A stretch of 64,000 nt of DNA from the NCBI RefSeq assembly GCF_000374005.1, contig NZ_KB893135.1, positions 1-64,000 on the forward strand. Reading direction: 5' to 3'. The notes beneath the pieces were generated by a model, which had not been told where the DNA came from, did not search any database, and saw only the letters and a list, made by a program, of their open reading frames with translations. The DNA is from Kiloniella laminariae DSM 19542. Its GTDB lineage: Bacteria; Pseudomonadota; Alphaproteobacteria; Kiloniellales; Kiloniellaceae. The number at the start of each line of letters is the position of its first letter. Position 1 is the first letter of the stretch. Shown here one piece after another: positions 17,869-26,706 of this stretch. Both the position numbers and the translations under genes were made by a program.

Positions 17869-17884
17869 AAATTATCCCTCCTTA

Positions 17885-18904
17885 TCAGGCAGACAGAACG
17901 CGGGCTTCGGAATTCAGAAGCGCATCGGTTTCACGGATTGGAATGCCGCGGAATGTCAGAACTTCCTGACCTTCCAGTTCGGTGGATTTCAGGCGAACAA
18001 AATTGTCACCTGACCCGGCATTGGTTGCCAACGCATCAAGCGCTTCGAGCACATCGCGGTTGCAATAGATCACCTGACGGCCACCCGCCGCATCACCGCG
18101 ACGCATGCGCGACTGCAGTTTGTAGTAAGCTTTGCGCATGAAGTCATAAAGCGCCACATTGCCCGCCTGCATTTCTGAGACATCAATGTTGGCCACACGC
18201 GATACATAACGCCAGTCTTTCACCGCCAGACCCAGATGCCAGGTGAACTTCTCTTCCTTGACGTAATAGGGATTGCTGTTTTCATCCAGCACCCGCTGAC
18301 GGCCCATGTCATCGCGCTGCAGGCCCGCTTTTGTGCCCTGCGGATAAAGCAGGTGACAGTGACGATCGCCCCAGGTGACAAACCAGATCGAGGTATTGTC
18401 CGACCCTGTACCGCCAGCATCAATCACCTGTTCCCCGGCATCACCGCCGCCGATGACGTTAAAGCGGGCAGACAGGCCCTTGAACTTTTCCGGGGTGGTT
18501 GCCGTGTCGTGATAGAATAGGCCACGAGCCGCTTCCTGGTTCATTGATTCCATAAAGGCCATGGCTTCGTTCAGCCGTACACCCGCTTCATTGCGCGACA
18601 GGCTCAACACCCGCTCGTCAATGGTTGCCAGCGCTTCCAGATAGCCCGTGGTATCGGTGACCTGCTGCTGTTTCGCCTTGGACTGGGTGATGCCCTGATA
18701 GAGCGCGCCCCAGCTGACGGACGGTAGCCCCGTACGAATAGTGTGCAGGTGTTCACCACCCTTGTTGCACTCCATGGCAATGGCATCATCCAGAATGGGG
18801 TTCTGCTGTTTCAGCAGCTCGATGATGGTCGCGGTTGATCCGTTGGGATCGGTCTGTTTGTAGATGTCGATCAGATCGACAAAGGTATTTCCAAGTGTAG
18901 CCAT
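17885..18904 (-). CDS. major capsid protein (BPP-1/podovirus type)
   Basis: 339 aa. Features of the podoviral coat family: an N-terminal helical arm (MATLGNTFVDLIDIYKQ), LPSVSWGALYQGITQSKAK, a long spine-helix region (LSRNEAGVRLNEAMAFMESM), and a beta-rich A-domain ending FRGIPIRETDALLNSEARV, which matches the typical capsid C-terminal strand. It lies between scaffold (two bases) and cement protein. HK97-like fold is known for the family and not visible directly. Confidence 0.85.
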   Translation of the reverse strand: MATLGNTFVDLIDIYKQTDPNGSTATIIELLKQQNPILDDAIAMECNKGGEHLHTIRTGLPSVSWGALYQGITQSKAKQQQVTDTTGYLEALATIDERVLSLSRNEAGVRLNEAMAFMESMNQEAARGLFYHDTATTPEKFKGLSARFNVIGGGDAGEQVIDAGGTGSDNTSIWFVTWGDRHCHLLYPQGTKAGLQRDDMGRQRVLDENSNPYYVKEEKFTWHLGLAVKDWRYVSRVANIDVSEMQAGNVALYDFMRKAYYKLQSRMRRGDAAGGRQVIYCNRDVLEALDALATNAGSGDNFVRLKSTELEGQEVLTFRGIPIRETDALLNSEARVLSA

Positions 18905-18906
18905 TT

Positions 18907-19767
18907 TCAGCCTTCCTTAGTAGATGATGGGTAGAGAATTTCCGCAGCAGATCTGTTGCGTCGGGTTGCACCGGCTCCGCCGGGACTGCTGTCCTCTACC
19001 AGGGAGAGGCCAGCCTTGTGAAAAGCGCGCAGAACCACGGGATCATTAAGAACCCCTGCTTCGTTCAGCACACTTTCCAGTTCAGACCCGCCAAAGGCCC
19101 TGAGCGCCCGATTGGCGGTTCTGACATTCGCATCCAGATTGGGACCCCACTCCTGCCGCAAGGTACTGATGGTGTCGTCAACCTGTTGTTTGAGATATCG
19201 TTCGCGTTCGACCTGTTGGCTTTCCATCGACTGGGCCTTGGCCTGCAGATCGAGGTCAGACAGGGCCTGTGCCTGTTGCGGAGACAGCCCCAGGGCATGG
19301 GAAAGCTCGCTGATGGCAGAACGATACTGCCCCCATTGCTCTTCCGACCCTTCAAGCTCCAAAGCTTCCGGGATCTGTAGCTCATAGCCTTCCGGGCTTT
19401 CCGGCACCCCGAGCGCGGCATAAAAAGCATCGACCTCTTCCGGGGAAGCATCTTCCCCCGGCAGCCGGACAAAGCCTTCGGCTTCTTGCTGTGGTTTCAT
19501 ACCTTCTGCGGCTGTGGGATTTTGCTCACCTCCGGCAATAGCTGGATCATTCAGATAGTGGCTATCTATTCCCGGTTCCTGATCCCCTTCTGCTTGAGAT
19601 CGGGCATAAAAAATCCCGCTCTCTTGTGAGGCGGGACCGGAAGCATAGTCTCCATCCTGTCGATCAGGCCGATAACCTGGGGGATCAGCAGTCATAGGTG
19701 ACCCACTGGGGGAACCGGGAATACCCGGTCCGTTGTCAAAAGAACTAGAGACGTCAAAATCACTCAT
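18907..19767 (-). CDS. capsid scaffolding protein
   Basis: 286 aa, acidic. The first about 110 residues are low-complexity, rich in Gly/Ser/Pro/Asp. The centre is a glutamine-rich coiled coil (ELSHALGLSPQQAQALSDLD, then KAQSMESQQVERERYLKQQV), and the end is basic (GATRRNRSAAEILYPSSTKEG). Acidic coiled-coil proteins immediately before the coat gene are scaffolds, whose basic C-terminus contacts coat protein. The terminal AEILYP resembles the start of the C-terminal module found in four accessory proteins of this phage. The start codon overlaps the stop of the preceding gene (ATGA). Confidence 0.75.
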   Translation of the reverse strand: MSDFDVSSSFDNGPGIPGSPSGSPMTADPPGYRPDRQDGDYASGPASQESGIFYARSQAEGDQEPGIDSHYLNDPAIAGGEQNPTAAEGMKPQQEAEGFVRLPGEDASPEEVDAFYAALGVPESPEGYELQIPEALELEGSEEQWGQYRSAISELSHALGLSPQQAQALSDLDLQAKAQSMESQQVERERYLKQQVDDTISTLRQEWGPNLDANVRTANRALRAFGGSELESVLNEAGVLNDPVVLRAFHKAGLSLVEDSSPGGAGATRRNRSAAEILYPSSTKEG

Positions 19768-20042
19768 TCCTGTTGATCTTCCTCTTGTGCGAGATAGGCG
19801 GCTTTCGCCAGCTCGGCCCGAAGGTCGGCGCTGATCGAAGCCTTGCGGAGAATGTCAAAGGCAATGGCCCGCTTGCCATCATTGAACACGGACGGCCCGC
19901 CCGGTGGCGTGGCTTCAAAAGCCGCCGCCTGGTCCAGAATATCCGCCAGAACCAGTTGTCCGTCTGCACTTGCGAACAAACGGGCATAGGCATCAACCAG
20001 CTCATGCTGTTTTTTCAGGGAAAAATTCCAGCCCTTAAGCAA
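19764..20042 (-). CDS. Bbp19-like small head protein
   Basis: 92 aa if translated from the TTG at 20042, which is preceded by AGGAGGAGG at good spacing. No ATG fits, and the open frame to 20087 begins inside the portal gene. YARLFASADGQLVLADILD and NDGKRAIAFDILRKA match Bbp19-type proteins encoded between portal and scaffold in BPP-1-like phages. It overlaps the portal stop by eight bases and the scaffold start by four, so expression is probably coupled. Confidence 0.65.
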   Translation of the reverse strand: MLKGWNFSLKKQHELVDAYARLFASADGQLVLADILDQAAAFEATPPGGPSVFNDGKRAIAFDILRKASISADLRAELAKAAYLAQEEDQQE

Positions 20043-21714
20043 GCTCACCTCCTCCTGCGACAGCAGCTTCCAGTGCAGCCGGATCAATTCCCGCCGCCCC
20101 CATCGCTTCCATCACAGGCAGAGCCTTGCCAGCCATATCAATACTCTGGGCCTGTTGCGCCGCCATGGCCTGTTGTTGTTCAGCCTGTGCTCTGGCCTGT
20201 CGACGGGCCTCGACCAGCTCAATCGGGTTGAGCAGATCCGCGGGCATACCATTGATATCGGCCCGCGCCCGGATAATCCGGTCATGGTCAAAGTTATCCA
20301 TGATAGACGGATCAAACTGGGCCTGTTGCGCAGCCGTTTCCAGGGTGCGCTGAATACCGGCATCCTCGGCAGCCCGGCGCAGTTTTGCCATCGGGCTGGT
20401 GAATTTCAGCGACAGCTTGCGTCCCTGCAGTATTTCCGGGCGTGGCGGCAGGTCAATAATACCATCGGCGGCCTGCCGTTCGAGAATGGCATTTTCACGC
20501 ATCACGATTGAGGCCAGCATTTCCTCCTGCTTGGCAAAAGGCGGGCCGATCAGCTCACTCTTTTCCTGCGCCCGCAAAGCCGCTTCATAGGCTGTCATGT
20601 CCGGCTTGTTGACCAGGATCTGCCAGAGATCGACATAAAAATTGGCTCCGATATCCGCCTGCTTCTTGGCAATCAATTGCTCGCCGATATCCGGGCGAAC
20701 GCCTGTGGCAATCGGCTGAATTTTCAATCGCCCGTCTTCTGTGATCAGATCTGGATTGATTGCCCCGGCACTGAGGTTCAGACGACGCTTGAGCTTCTGC
20801 ACTGTGGCAAAAGCGGGGGATACCGCCTGTTCCGCTGCGGCGATCGTGGTCTTGTTCATGATGTTGAGCTGCTTGATATCCGGCAGCGCCATCATTCCCG
20901 GTCCCCAGCCATAGGCATGACCATCGCTTTCGACAAAGGACGAGGCATGGATTGGGAATTCGTAATAGCCCGACTGTCTCAGCACATGGTTCTGCCCTTT
21001 AAGCACATGTACCGACGGCCAGGGCAACTGCGTTGCCACCCCGTCTGCAAGCGAGGTATCAATCGCGTGTATGATCTCGAATTTCTGTTCCAGAATATCT
21101 GGCTTGTCCATCCGGACCTTCAGAAATTCCGGCAGGTTTTCCTCACCGAATTCCTGGATCATCTGACGCAGTGTCAGTTTATAAACCCGATAGAAAGTAT
21201 CTATCTGCCCCCAGGCCGTGGTTGCCAGGAAGCATTCAATCATCGGGATCATGCGATAGCGGATCGGTGGCAGATCCATTCCACCGGGGCCGCGCCCCAG
21301 CACTTCCTCTGTCATCATTACCTGATTGCCATAACAACCGAGTGAGCGGAACATACGCTGGGTATTGGCGACAAAACCGGACTGCGCCATATAGCGTACA
21401 GCAAAAAGCTTTTTGGTCTGCGCCTCGGCCCAGACCTGTACCTCGTCGTTCTGCTTGAGCTCATCATCCATCGGCTCCAGCCCGTGCCAGATCGACCCGC
21501 GCGGGATCAACAGGCTTTCAATCGCAGCCGCAAAACGCGCCAGATCCTGCAAGGGACGCGAGCTGTACATCTTGGACATATCGCCGATAGAGCCTTCGAG
21601 CACCGACCCAAAGGGATCAAGACGTTCTGCTGTCTCCCTCCAGATCTTCTCGAACTTCTGCCGCTCCTGCTGCAACACGCTCTGGCGGTTGATCACCTTT
21701 TCAGCAAGTTCCAT
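20035..21714 (-). CDS. portal (head-to-tail connecting) protein
   Basis: 559 aa from the ATG at 21714, chosen for GGAGAGCTTT upstream. The longer open frame to 21846 runs through a terminator hairpin and was rejected. Typical podoviral connector: ELAEKVINRQSVLQQERQKFEKIWRE start, SSRPLQDLARFAAAIESLLIPRG, WGPGMMALPDIKQLNIMNKTTI, a mid-region with QKLKRRLNLSAGAINPD, and a glutamine-rich C-terminal barrel (RQARAQAEQQQAMAAQQAQ). Twelve copies form the DNA channel. First gene of the head operon. Confidence 0.9.
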   Translation of the reverse strand: MELAEKVINRQSVLQQERQKFEKIWRETAERLDPFGSVLEGSIGDMSKMYSSRPLQDLARFAAAIESLLIPRGSIWHGLEPMDDELKQNDEVQVWAEAQTKKLFAVRYMAQSGFVANTQRMFRSLGCYGNQVMMTEEVLGRGPGGMDLPPIRYRMIPMIECFLATTAWGQIDTFYRVYKLTLRQMIQEFGEENLPEFLKVRMDKPDILEQKFEIIHAIDTSLADGVATQLPWPSVHVLKGQNHVLRQSGYYEFPIHASSFVESDGHAYGWGPGMMALPDIKQLNIMNKTTIAAAEQAVSPAFATVQKLKRRLNLSAGAINPDLITEDGRLKIQPIATGVRPDIGEQLIAKKQADIGANFYVDLWQILVNKPDMTAYEAALRAQEKSELIGPPFAKQEEMLASIVMRENAILERQAADGIIDLPPRPEILQGRKLSLKFTSPMAKLRRAAEDAGIQRTLETAAQQAQFDPSIMDNFDHDRIIRARADINGMPADLLNPIELVEARRQARAQAEQQQAMAAQQAQSIDMAGKALPVMEAMGAAGIDPAALEAAVAGGGELA

Positions 21715-21763
21715 AAAGCTCTCCAGTCTGTCTCTTTTCAAGGAGACCCGGTTAAAATCAGGC

Positions 21764-21811
21764 AACAAAAAACCCTCCCAAAACCGGTAAAGGTTAGGTT
21801 GAGAGGGTTTT
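21764..21811 (-). terminator. intrinsic terminator upstream of the portal gene
   Basis: On the minus strand AAAACCCTC pairs with GAGGGTTTT across a loop of about 25 bases (itself partly paired), followed by a run of Ts. It lies between the CPBP protease stop (21936) and the portal start (21714), so it can end the accessory transcript or act as an attenuator of the head operon. Confidence 0.6.
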
Positions 21812-21935
21812 AAACAATCTTGGGAACCACCTTGCAGCAGACCCATTTATCCAAGGACGAATATAGCCCCTGTCAAAAGATCAAACAAAGTATCATGGAA
21901 AATAATTTCCTATATTTTGATATATATCTGCGCTT

Positions 21936-22910
21936 TCATTCTCCGCTTGACGGAACTGCTTCGATAGAACCGCTGAACCCGCTGGAGATATTTTTCCTGT
22001 AAAACGTCATCCCCAGATAATAGAGCAGCGCCGCCAGAAAAATATTCTGAACCGCTGTAAGAATGCCGGGTTCAAAATCCATCATAATAGATCCTATCCC
22101 CATATACATGTCAGAACTTAGCCGGGTATCAAATATCAGAATGGACCAGTTCCAGCCTATATGAAGCGCAATGGAATATTCCAGACGCCCCGTTTTCAAA
22201 GCCAGAAATGTAAAAAGCAACGACGCCAGCCCATAACTCAGATAGGCGTACCAGCCAAAAACCTCAACTGGGGGATTGGTCAGATGCATGGCAAAGAAAA
22301 GCCCGGCAACAATCAGAAGTATAAGCCACCAGCGACGGGTAAAACGTCCGACCAGCTGCAGCAGATATCCCCGGAAAAACAGCTCCTCGGCCATGGCCTG
22401 AACAGCCACAATCGGGATCATTACAAGAACAGCGCCCCACCCCCAACCGACATGGGGTTCAAAGGAAAATGTACTCCCGTCGAGCCACCCAAAAATAAAA
22501 GCTGAAATCGAAACCAGCACCAGACATGTAACTGCCAACCCCCAGATGCTTTTCCATTGGACGACATCACCCGGTGCGATAAGATTGGAAACTTTCATCC
22601 GGAACATCTTGAGTGCAACAAAAATTCCGGGAAAAACGACCGCAACCGAAAGAAAATAAGTCAGGGTGCGCCGGATCGTAGCGTCCCGGTCGAAGTCCTC
22701 TATTTTCATCAACAGTTCTGGAGTTTTCAGTAAAGCAGGGTTTTTCAACACGTCAGGATTGGACAGAAAATACCCGACACCAACAACAACCATAAGAATT
22801 CCGGAAATAAGTACCAGCGGCAAAAAACTGACGACCCAGACCCAGAACCCGGTCTCTCTGTTATCAAAAGCAGATAAGAGTTTGTTGGTGGTGATATCAA
22901 TATTCTGCAT
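21936..22910 (-). CDS. CPBP family intramembrane metalloprotease
   Basis: 324 aa from the ATG at 22910, next to GGGGGGAAAT. The upstream ATG at 22931 lacks a ribosome site. Eight or so hydrophobic helices carry the CPBP (Abi/CAAX) motifs: MAEELFFRG (Glu-Glu...Arg), FAMHLTNP and HIGWNW, all metal/catalytic residues present. Family members cleave membrane or prenylated substrates, and several protect against bacteriocins or phage. It lies alone between the portal terminator and the LYP-module genes, same strand as the phage. It is a probable cargo gene; its substrate is unknown. Confidence 0.8.
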   Translation of the reverse strand: MQNIDITTNKLLSAFDNRETGFWVWVVSFLPLVLISGILMVVVGVGYFLSNPDVLKNPALLKTPELLMKIEDFDRDATIRRTLTYFLSVAVVFPGIFVALKMFRMKVSNLIAPGDVVQWKSIWGLAVTCLVLVSISAFIFGWLDGSTFSFEPHVGWGWGAVLVMIPIVAVQAMAEELFFRGYLLQLVGRFTRRWWLILLIVAGLFFAMHLTNPPVEVFGWYAYLSYGLASLLFTFLALKTGRLEYSIALHIGWNWSILIFDTRLSSDMYMGIGSIMMDFEPGILTAVQNIFLAALLYYLGMTFYRKNISSGFSGSIEAVPSSGE

Positions 22911-23079
22911 ATTTCCCCCCGGAAATTTCATGATGGTTATTTTTGCTCAGGTTTCTCACCCAACAATCCAGAGCCAGCCACCACTAGCATTTTCTCGGGT
23001 TTCGTCAAAAGAAATTTATTCAAGTTTAGCGAGAAAAAGGAACAATACAATCTACTCAAAACACTCCGGCCAAACTCAC

Positions 23080-23376
23080 TTAAATATTTCCTCGCTCATA
23101 AAGTGCCCGGCGAACATTTAGGGTTCCCATGCCCCGCAAACGCTGCACCGGAGAAGGCCCCAATGATGCATAAGGGGAAAGTATCGGCTTTTCCTCAAAC
23201 GGGCGATACTGTGGATAGAGTACCTGTTCTGGCCTTCTTTGCGTGGCTGTAAAAGGCCCCATACGAATTCCGCCCCCACTGTTCTTTACAGATCCCGGAT
23301 TTGACAGGGACTTGCGAACAAACTCTCCCTGCTCCCGGACAGGTTCCTCTCCAGAGGAAATAGCCAAAAAACTCAT
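23080..23376 (-). CDS. LYP-module phage protein A (short)
   Basis: 98 aa, no membrane segment. N-terminal about 45 residues are polar and probably disordered. Residues 46-98 form a module starting RRPEQVLYPQY, continuing PYASLGPSPVQRLRGMG and ending LNVRRALYERG. Over that module it is nearly identical to the next gene upstream (23394-23705), and clearly related to the C-termini of the proteins at 23708 and 31195. The ribosome site AAAGG precedes the ATG by eight bases. It is the last of three genes in a row with 17- and 2-base gaps. The function is unknown. The shared tail suggests a common binding partner. Confidence 0.65.
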   Translation of the reverse strand: MSFLAISSGEEPVREQGEFVRKSLSNPGSVKNSGGGIRMGPFTATQRRPEQVLYPQYRPFEEKPILSPYASLGPSPVQRLRGMGTLNVRRALYERGNI

Positions 23377-23393
23377 TTATCAAACCTTTCCAC

Positions 23394-23705
23394 TCAATTG
23401 TCGCCACGTTCATAAAGCGCCCGGCGGACATTCAGCATCCCCATACCGCGCAGGCGCTGCACAGGCGATGCTGCTAATGACACATAGGGTGAAAGCGCTT
23501 TCTTTTCCTCAACAGGGTGGTATTGGGGATAAAGTACTTCCTCCGGGCTTCGATCAATTCGTCTCAACGACGTCAGAGAGTTTGCCCCTACCCTGTTTTG
23601 AACTGGTTTTGACGCTGATCCGTTTCGGGATGCAACAAGACTGTTTTGCCGTTCCCGCCATTCTGCTGTAGGTTTTTGGGGTGTCCTGCTGCTCACCAAA
23701 CTCAT
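23394..23705 (-). CDS. LYP-module phage protein B (short)
   Basis: 103 aa. A polar, glutamine/asparagine/serine-rich N-terminus (1-50) is followed by the same 52-residue module as protein A: RSPEEVLYPQY, SPYVSLAASPVQRLRGMG, LNVRRALYERG. The two genes are tandem duplicates that keep the module and diverge in the N-terminus. Its ribosome site (GGGAG) is inside the last codons of protein C, so translation is coupled. Confidence 0.65.
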   Translation of the reverse strand: MSLVSSRTPQKPTAEWRERQNSLVASRNGSASKPVQNRVGANSLTSLRRIDRSPEEVLYPQYHPVEEKKALSPYVSLAASPVQRLRGMGMLNVRRALYERGDN

Positions 23706-23707
23706 AT

Positions 23708-24616
23708 CTATACTCTCCCGTAAGCGGCACGCCGCCTGTTCAAGGCCGACAGTGCCGGCGCCCGCCGAACCGGCGTACTGCCAAAAGAAACCCCGGGTGC
23801 CGCAGGCAGATCTTCAACCTCTAGGGTGTAGGGATAGAGAATATCCTCGGGGCGTTTTTCAATTAGCCTGGCTGGGGTCCTGTATTCGCTCGAACGCTCT
23901 GGGGTAGTAGACCTTTCATCCAGTGCATCGGACATACTTTGTGTATCAACCAGATCCCTGGAGCGATACCCTGCCATGTCAGCCGCAGCCAAGGCTGTTT
24001 TTGCAACTACACCAGCAGGGGTCGTTTTCCCAATTCCCATAAAATGTGGACTTAATAAAGCTGCTGTGAACTCAGGAACATTAAAGCGTTTCTCTGTTGC
24101 TAGATTTCCATAGCTATCATAGGTCAATTCTCCACGCACCCCAGGAATCAAGTTAGATAAAAAACTATGAAAAGCAGACCGAACTGGATGATTATATTTA
24201 GCTACAGTTTTAGCATACGCTTGGGCAGCAACAGGCTTCATCTGTGACATTTTTCTGACTTCATGGAATCCCATCGGAGTTCCACTCATACCTGAATATT
24301 TCCCAAGCTCGTTAGCTTTATTGTATTGATCACTCCACTCCTGCCAGCTACCAGTAAATTCGTCAGGTGGAGCAGGTGTGGGATTCCATCCATGTTTTTT
24401 TGTTTTCGCACGTATTTCTCTCATACGCTCAACGCTAACAGATGGAGCCTGCTTGCTCGCCGTTCCCCATGTACCGTTCCCGGCTTTGCTCATCCGGTCT
24501 TCTGGCCTGTTGTCACCGGGCGATCTACTGTCATTTGAGCGTTCACGACCAAAGCCTCTATCTGAACCGCCAAACCCTTCGTTTGTACCGCCACCTTCTG
24601 TTGACCCAAAACCCAT
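23708..24616 (-). CDS. LYP-module phage protein C (long)
   Basis: 302 aa from the ATG at 24616, with AGGAG upstream. The frame opens to 24910 but passes through a terminator and lacks a start signal. Three parts: a Gly/Ser/Asn/Arg-rich disordered N-terminus (about 1-60); a helical middle with AFHSFLSNLIPGVRGELTYD, FNVPEFTAALLSPHFMGIG and an alanine helix (GVVAKTALAAADMAGYRS); and a C-terminal module KRPEDILYPYT, GVSFGSTPVRRAPALS, LNRRRAAYG. Middle and end both align with the protein at 31195-32202, so these are paralogues. No enzymatic residues are recognised. It may be a virion-associated or late accessory protein. Confidence 0.65.
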   Translation of the reverse strand: MGFGSTEGGGTNEGFGGSDRGFGRERSNDSRSPGDNRPEDRMSKAGNGTWGTASKQAPSVSVERMREIRAKTKKHGWNPTPAPPDEFTGSWQEWSDQYNKANELGKYSGMSGTPMGFHEVRKMSQMKPVAAQAYAKTVAKYNHPVRSAFHSFLSNLIPGVRGELTYDSYGNLATEKRFNVPEFTAALLSPHFMGIGKTTPAGVVAKTALAAADMAGYRSRDLVDTQSMSDALDERSTTPERSSEYRTPARLIEKRPEDILYPYTLEVEDLPAAPGVSFGSTPVRRAPALSALNRRRAAYGRV

Positions 24617-24672
24617 TTCGGCTCTCCTAAGATATAACTTGTCCATCTTTATTGCGGGACAGACCTTCCAAC

Positions 24673-24698
24673 AAAAAAGGCCGCGCACTTGCGCAGCC
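24673..24698 (-). terminator. intrinsic terminator upstream of the LYP gene trio
   Basis: Minus strand GGCTGCGC-AAGT-GCGCGGCC (one mismatch in eight) then six Ts. It lies 57 bases upstream of the protein C start with no minus-strand gene nearer than 31.2 kb before it, so an attenuator of a long late transcript is the likely role. Confidence 0.65.
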
Positions 24699-25198
24699 TG
24701 CAAAAAAACTCTGGAACAAAAGACACAATGATCCGGAAAAGAGTTTATCCGCTGGGCAAGAGCAATAAAAAGTATCTCGCGCAGCCAGAGGGAAAATAGA
24801 GAACAGAAATAATACTGCCGTTCTGCTTTCCTATGCGTAGATACAGCTGCAGGAAAACAAACCAGCATCAGTGATTGATCAGAGATTTGTTGCGCCAGCT
24901 CGCCCCTCAAAACTTCATTTCAAAATAAATCGTGATTTCATAATAAAATTATTTTTCACCCTGCCTTTTCATTTAAGGAGTGTTTCTCATTATAAAAAAC
25001 AACCATAAGAATATTTTATGCACTTATTAGGAGATAAACACACATAACCACACCTAATTAAAGTATAAAAAAATAGATTCGAAATAAAAAACCCACTTAA
25101 CCAAGAATTAATTGAATCAATATAAAAATTCATTCTCGTTATTAGCGCTGTCGTTGAATATTCATTTCGTATACAAACCAACAACAAGGAACTGTACA
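24699..25198. other. AT-rich intergenic region before the pilus operon
   Basis: About 500 bases without a credible gene. From 24.9 kb the sequence becomes strikingly AT-rich (many runs of A and T), up to the TTG start of the pilin gene. Such a leader commonly contains promoter elements and binding sites for silencing proteins, and the pilin, chaperone and usher genes read away from it. I could not identify a convincing -35/-10 pair. Minus-strand open frames here have no ribosome site. Confidence 0.5.
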
Positions 25199-25693
25199 TT
25201 GAAAAATTCACTAAAATACATCGCCTATAGTGTTATTACTATGACCGGAGTTGTCGCTTCAACAGGCACCATGGCTGCTGACGGAACCGGAAATGCCTCT
25301 GCCCAGATCCAGCAGGCCATCTCAATCACCGAAGACACCGCCATGGATTTCGGGAACACTGCCGTTGATGCCTCCGGGGGAACTGTAACCATTTCTACGG
25401 CTGGTGCTGTCTCCGGCCCGGCTGGGTACACCTTCTCCGGCTCCCCTGCTGCAGGTGCCTTCACCGCTTCCGGTGATGCCAGTACAGCTGTAACCATCAG
25501 CTTTACCAACGGCTCGCTAACGGGCCCGGGGACAGCCATGACCCTGAACAACTTTACCCATGATGCCGGGGGCACACCAACCACAGACGGTTCTGGGGAT
25601 CTTGCCTTCAACGTTGGCGGGGATCTGGTTGTCAACGCCGCACAGGCGTCTGGTGCCTATGCCGGAACCTATACCGTAACAGTGAACTACTAG
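25199..25693 (+). CDS. DUF4402 family pilin-like exported protein
   Basis: 164 aa from the TTG at 25199, supported by AAGGA eight bases upstream and because it yields a compact signal peptide (KNSLKYIAYSVITMTGVVAS...AADG). The mature protein is Gly/Ala/Ser/Thr-rich beta sequence with ISITEDTAMDFGNTAV at the start, TYTVTVNY at the end and no cysteines, as in DUF4402 proteins secreted by alternate chaperone-usher systems. It should be the polymerising surface subunit. The following hairpin and then chaperone and usher genes complete the operon. No separate tip adhesin gene is present. Confidence 0.75.
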   Translation: MKNSLKYIAYSVITMTGVVASTGTMAADGTGNASAQIQQAISITEDTAMDFGNTAVDASGGTVTISTAGAVSGPAGYTFSGSPAAGAFTASGDASTAVTISFTNGSLTGPGTAMTLNNFTHDAGGTPTTDGSGDLAFNVGGDLVVNAAQASGAYAGTYTVTVNY

Positions 25694-25708
25694 ACCAAAA
25701 CTTCGATG

Positions 25709-25729
25709 GCGGCTCCTTTACGGAGCCGC
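25709..25729 (+). terminator. attenuator hairpin between pilin and chaperone genes
   Basis: GCGGCTCC-TTTAC-GGAGCCGC is a perfect 8-bp stem 15 bases after the pilin stop, followed by a weak GGTTTTA rather than a long T-run. Partial termination or mRNA-end protection here would give more pilin than chaperone/usher, as is usual in fimbrial operons (inference). Confidence 0.6.
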
Positions 25730-25768
25730 TGCCGGTTTTACAGATGCTATCTTCCGGGGGGAAGTAAG

Positions 25769-26671
25769 ATGAAAAACAATTCTGATATCATTGCAGCAGA
25801 TCACAACAACTCGACATCAATTCGAAAAGAGCTCTGCAATAGAGAAAATTTTAAAGTAAAATTGTTTTTTTTACTTTCCCTCTCCTTCTCTTTACTCTCC
25901 TCGCTCATCCCCGCTTCTTCGCCTCAGGCTGCTGGTGGGCTGGTTGTCACCCCGCAACTGGTTGAACTCGACAGTCGCAACCGCAGCACAGTCCTCACCC
26001 TGGCCAATCGCGGTGACAAGCCCGAAACCTACCGTATCTCGGTCATCAACTACCGCATGGATGACCAGGGCAACCTCTTCCCCACCGGCACACCGGCTGC
26101 AGATGAAGGTTTTGCCGAAGGTCTCTTCCGCTATGCCCCGCGCCAGGTCACTTTGGAGCCGGGCAAACCCCAGACCGTGCGCATTCTCTATCGCCGCCCG
26201 GCAACACTGGCCGAGGGGGAATATCGTTCCCACCTCCTGTTTCAGCAGGTTCCTGAAGCTCTGCCCCAGGCCGCAAGTTCCTCAACCCAGGCCGGACTTT
26301 CTGTCGAGATCAAAACCATCTTCGGCATCACCATTCCTGTTCTGGTCCGCCATGGACAGCTGGAATCCCAGGGGCAGCTGACCAATATCCAGCCCTCACA
26401 GCACAACGGCGAAAAAAATATCAGCCTGCGTATCGCCCGATCCGGCAAACAGTCCCTGCGTGGCGACCTTGTTGCTCTGGCTGGTCGCACCGAAGTTGGC
26501 CGCCTGAACAATGTTGCAGTTTATCTTTCAACCCCTTACCGCGACGTAGTCATGCCTCTGCAGCAGGATAAACTCTCTGTTGCCCCGGGTCAGGATATCC
26601 TGATCGAATACCGCCCCCGTGGTGACGACAAGGCCCCGGTCATCGCCACAGGCAAGGCAATAATCAATTAG
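25769..26671 (+). CDS. periplasmic pilus assembly chaperone
   Basis: 300 aa from the ATG at 25769 next to GGGGGGAAG. An unusually long n-region (about 35 residues) precedes the signal hydrophobic core (LFFLLSLSFSLLSSLIPASS). The mature part has the PapD-like first Ig domain: LVVTPQLVELDSRNRSTVLTLANRG, RYAPRQVTLEPGKPQTVRI with the subunit-binding Arg/Lys region, and EGEYRSHLLF; then a second Ig-like domain. It holds DUF4402 subunits in the periplasm until donor-strand exchange at the usher encoded next, 35 bases downstream. Confidence 0.8.
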   Translation: MKNNSDIIAADHNNSTSIRKELCNRENFKVKLFFLLSLSFSLLSSLIPASSPQAAGGLVVTPQLVELDSRNRSTVLTLANRGDKPETYRISVINYRMDDQGNLFPTGTPAADEGFAEGLFRYAPRQVTLEPGKPQTVRILYRRPATLAEGEYRSHLLFQQVPEALPQAASSSTQAGLSVEIKTIFGITIPVLVRHGQLESQGQLTNIQPSQHNGEKNISLRIARSGKQSLRGDLVALAGRTEVGRLNNVAVYLSTPYRDVVMPLQQDKLSVAPGQDILIEYRPRGDDKAPVIATGKAIIN

Positions 26672-26706
26672 GAACAACTGAGAACGCCAGACAGCGGTCT
26701 TTGGCC

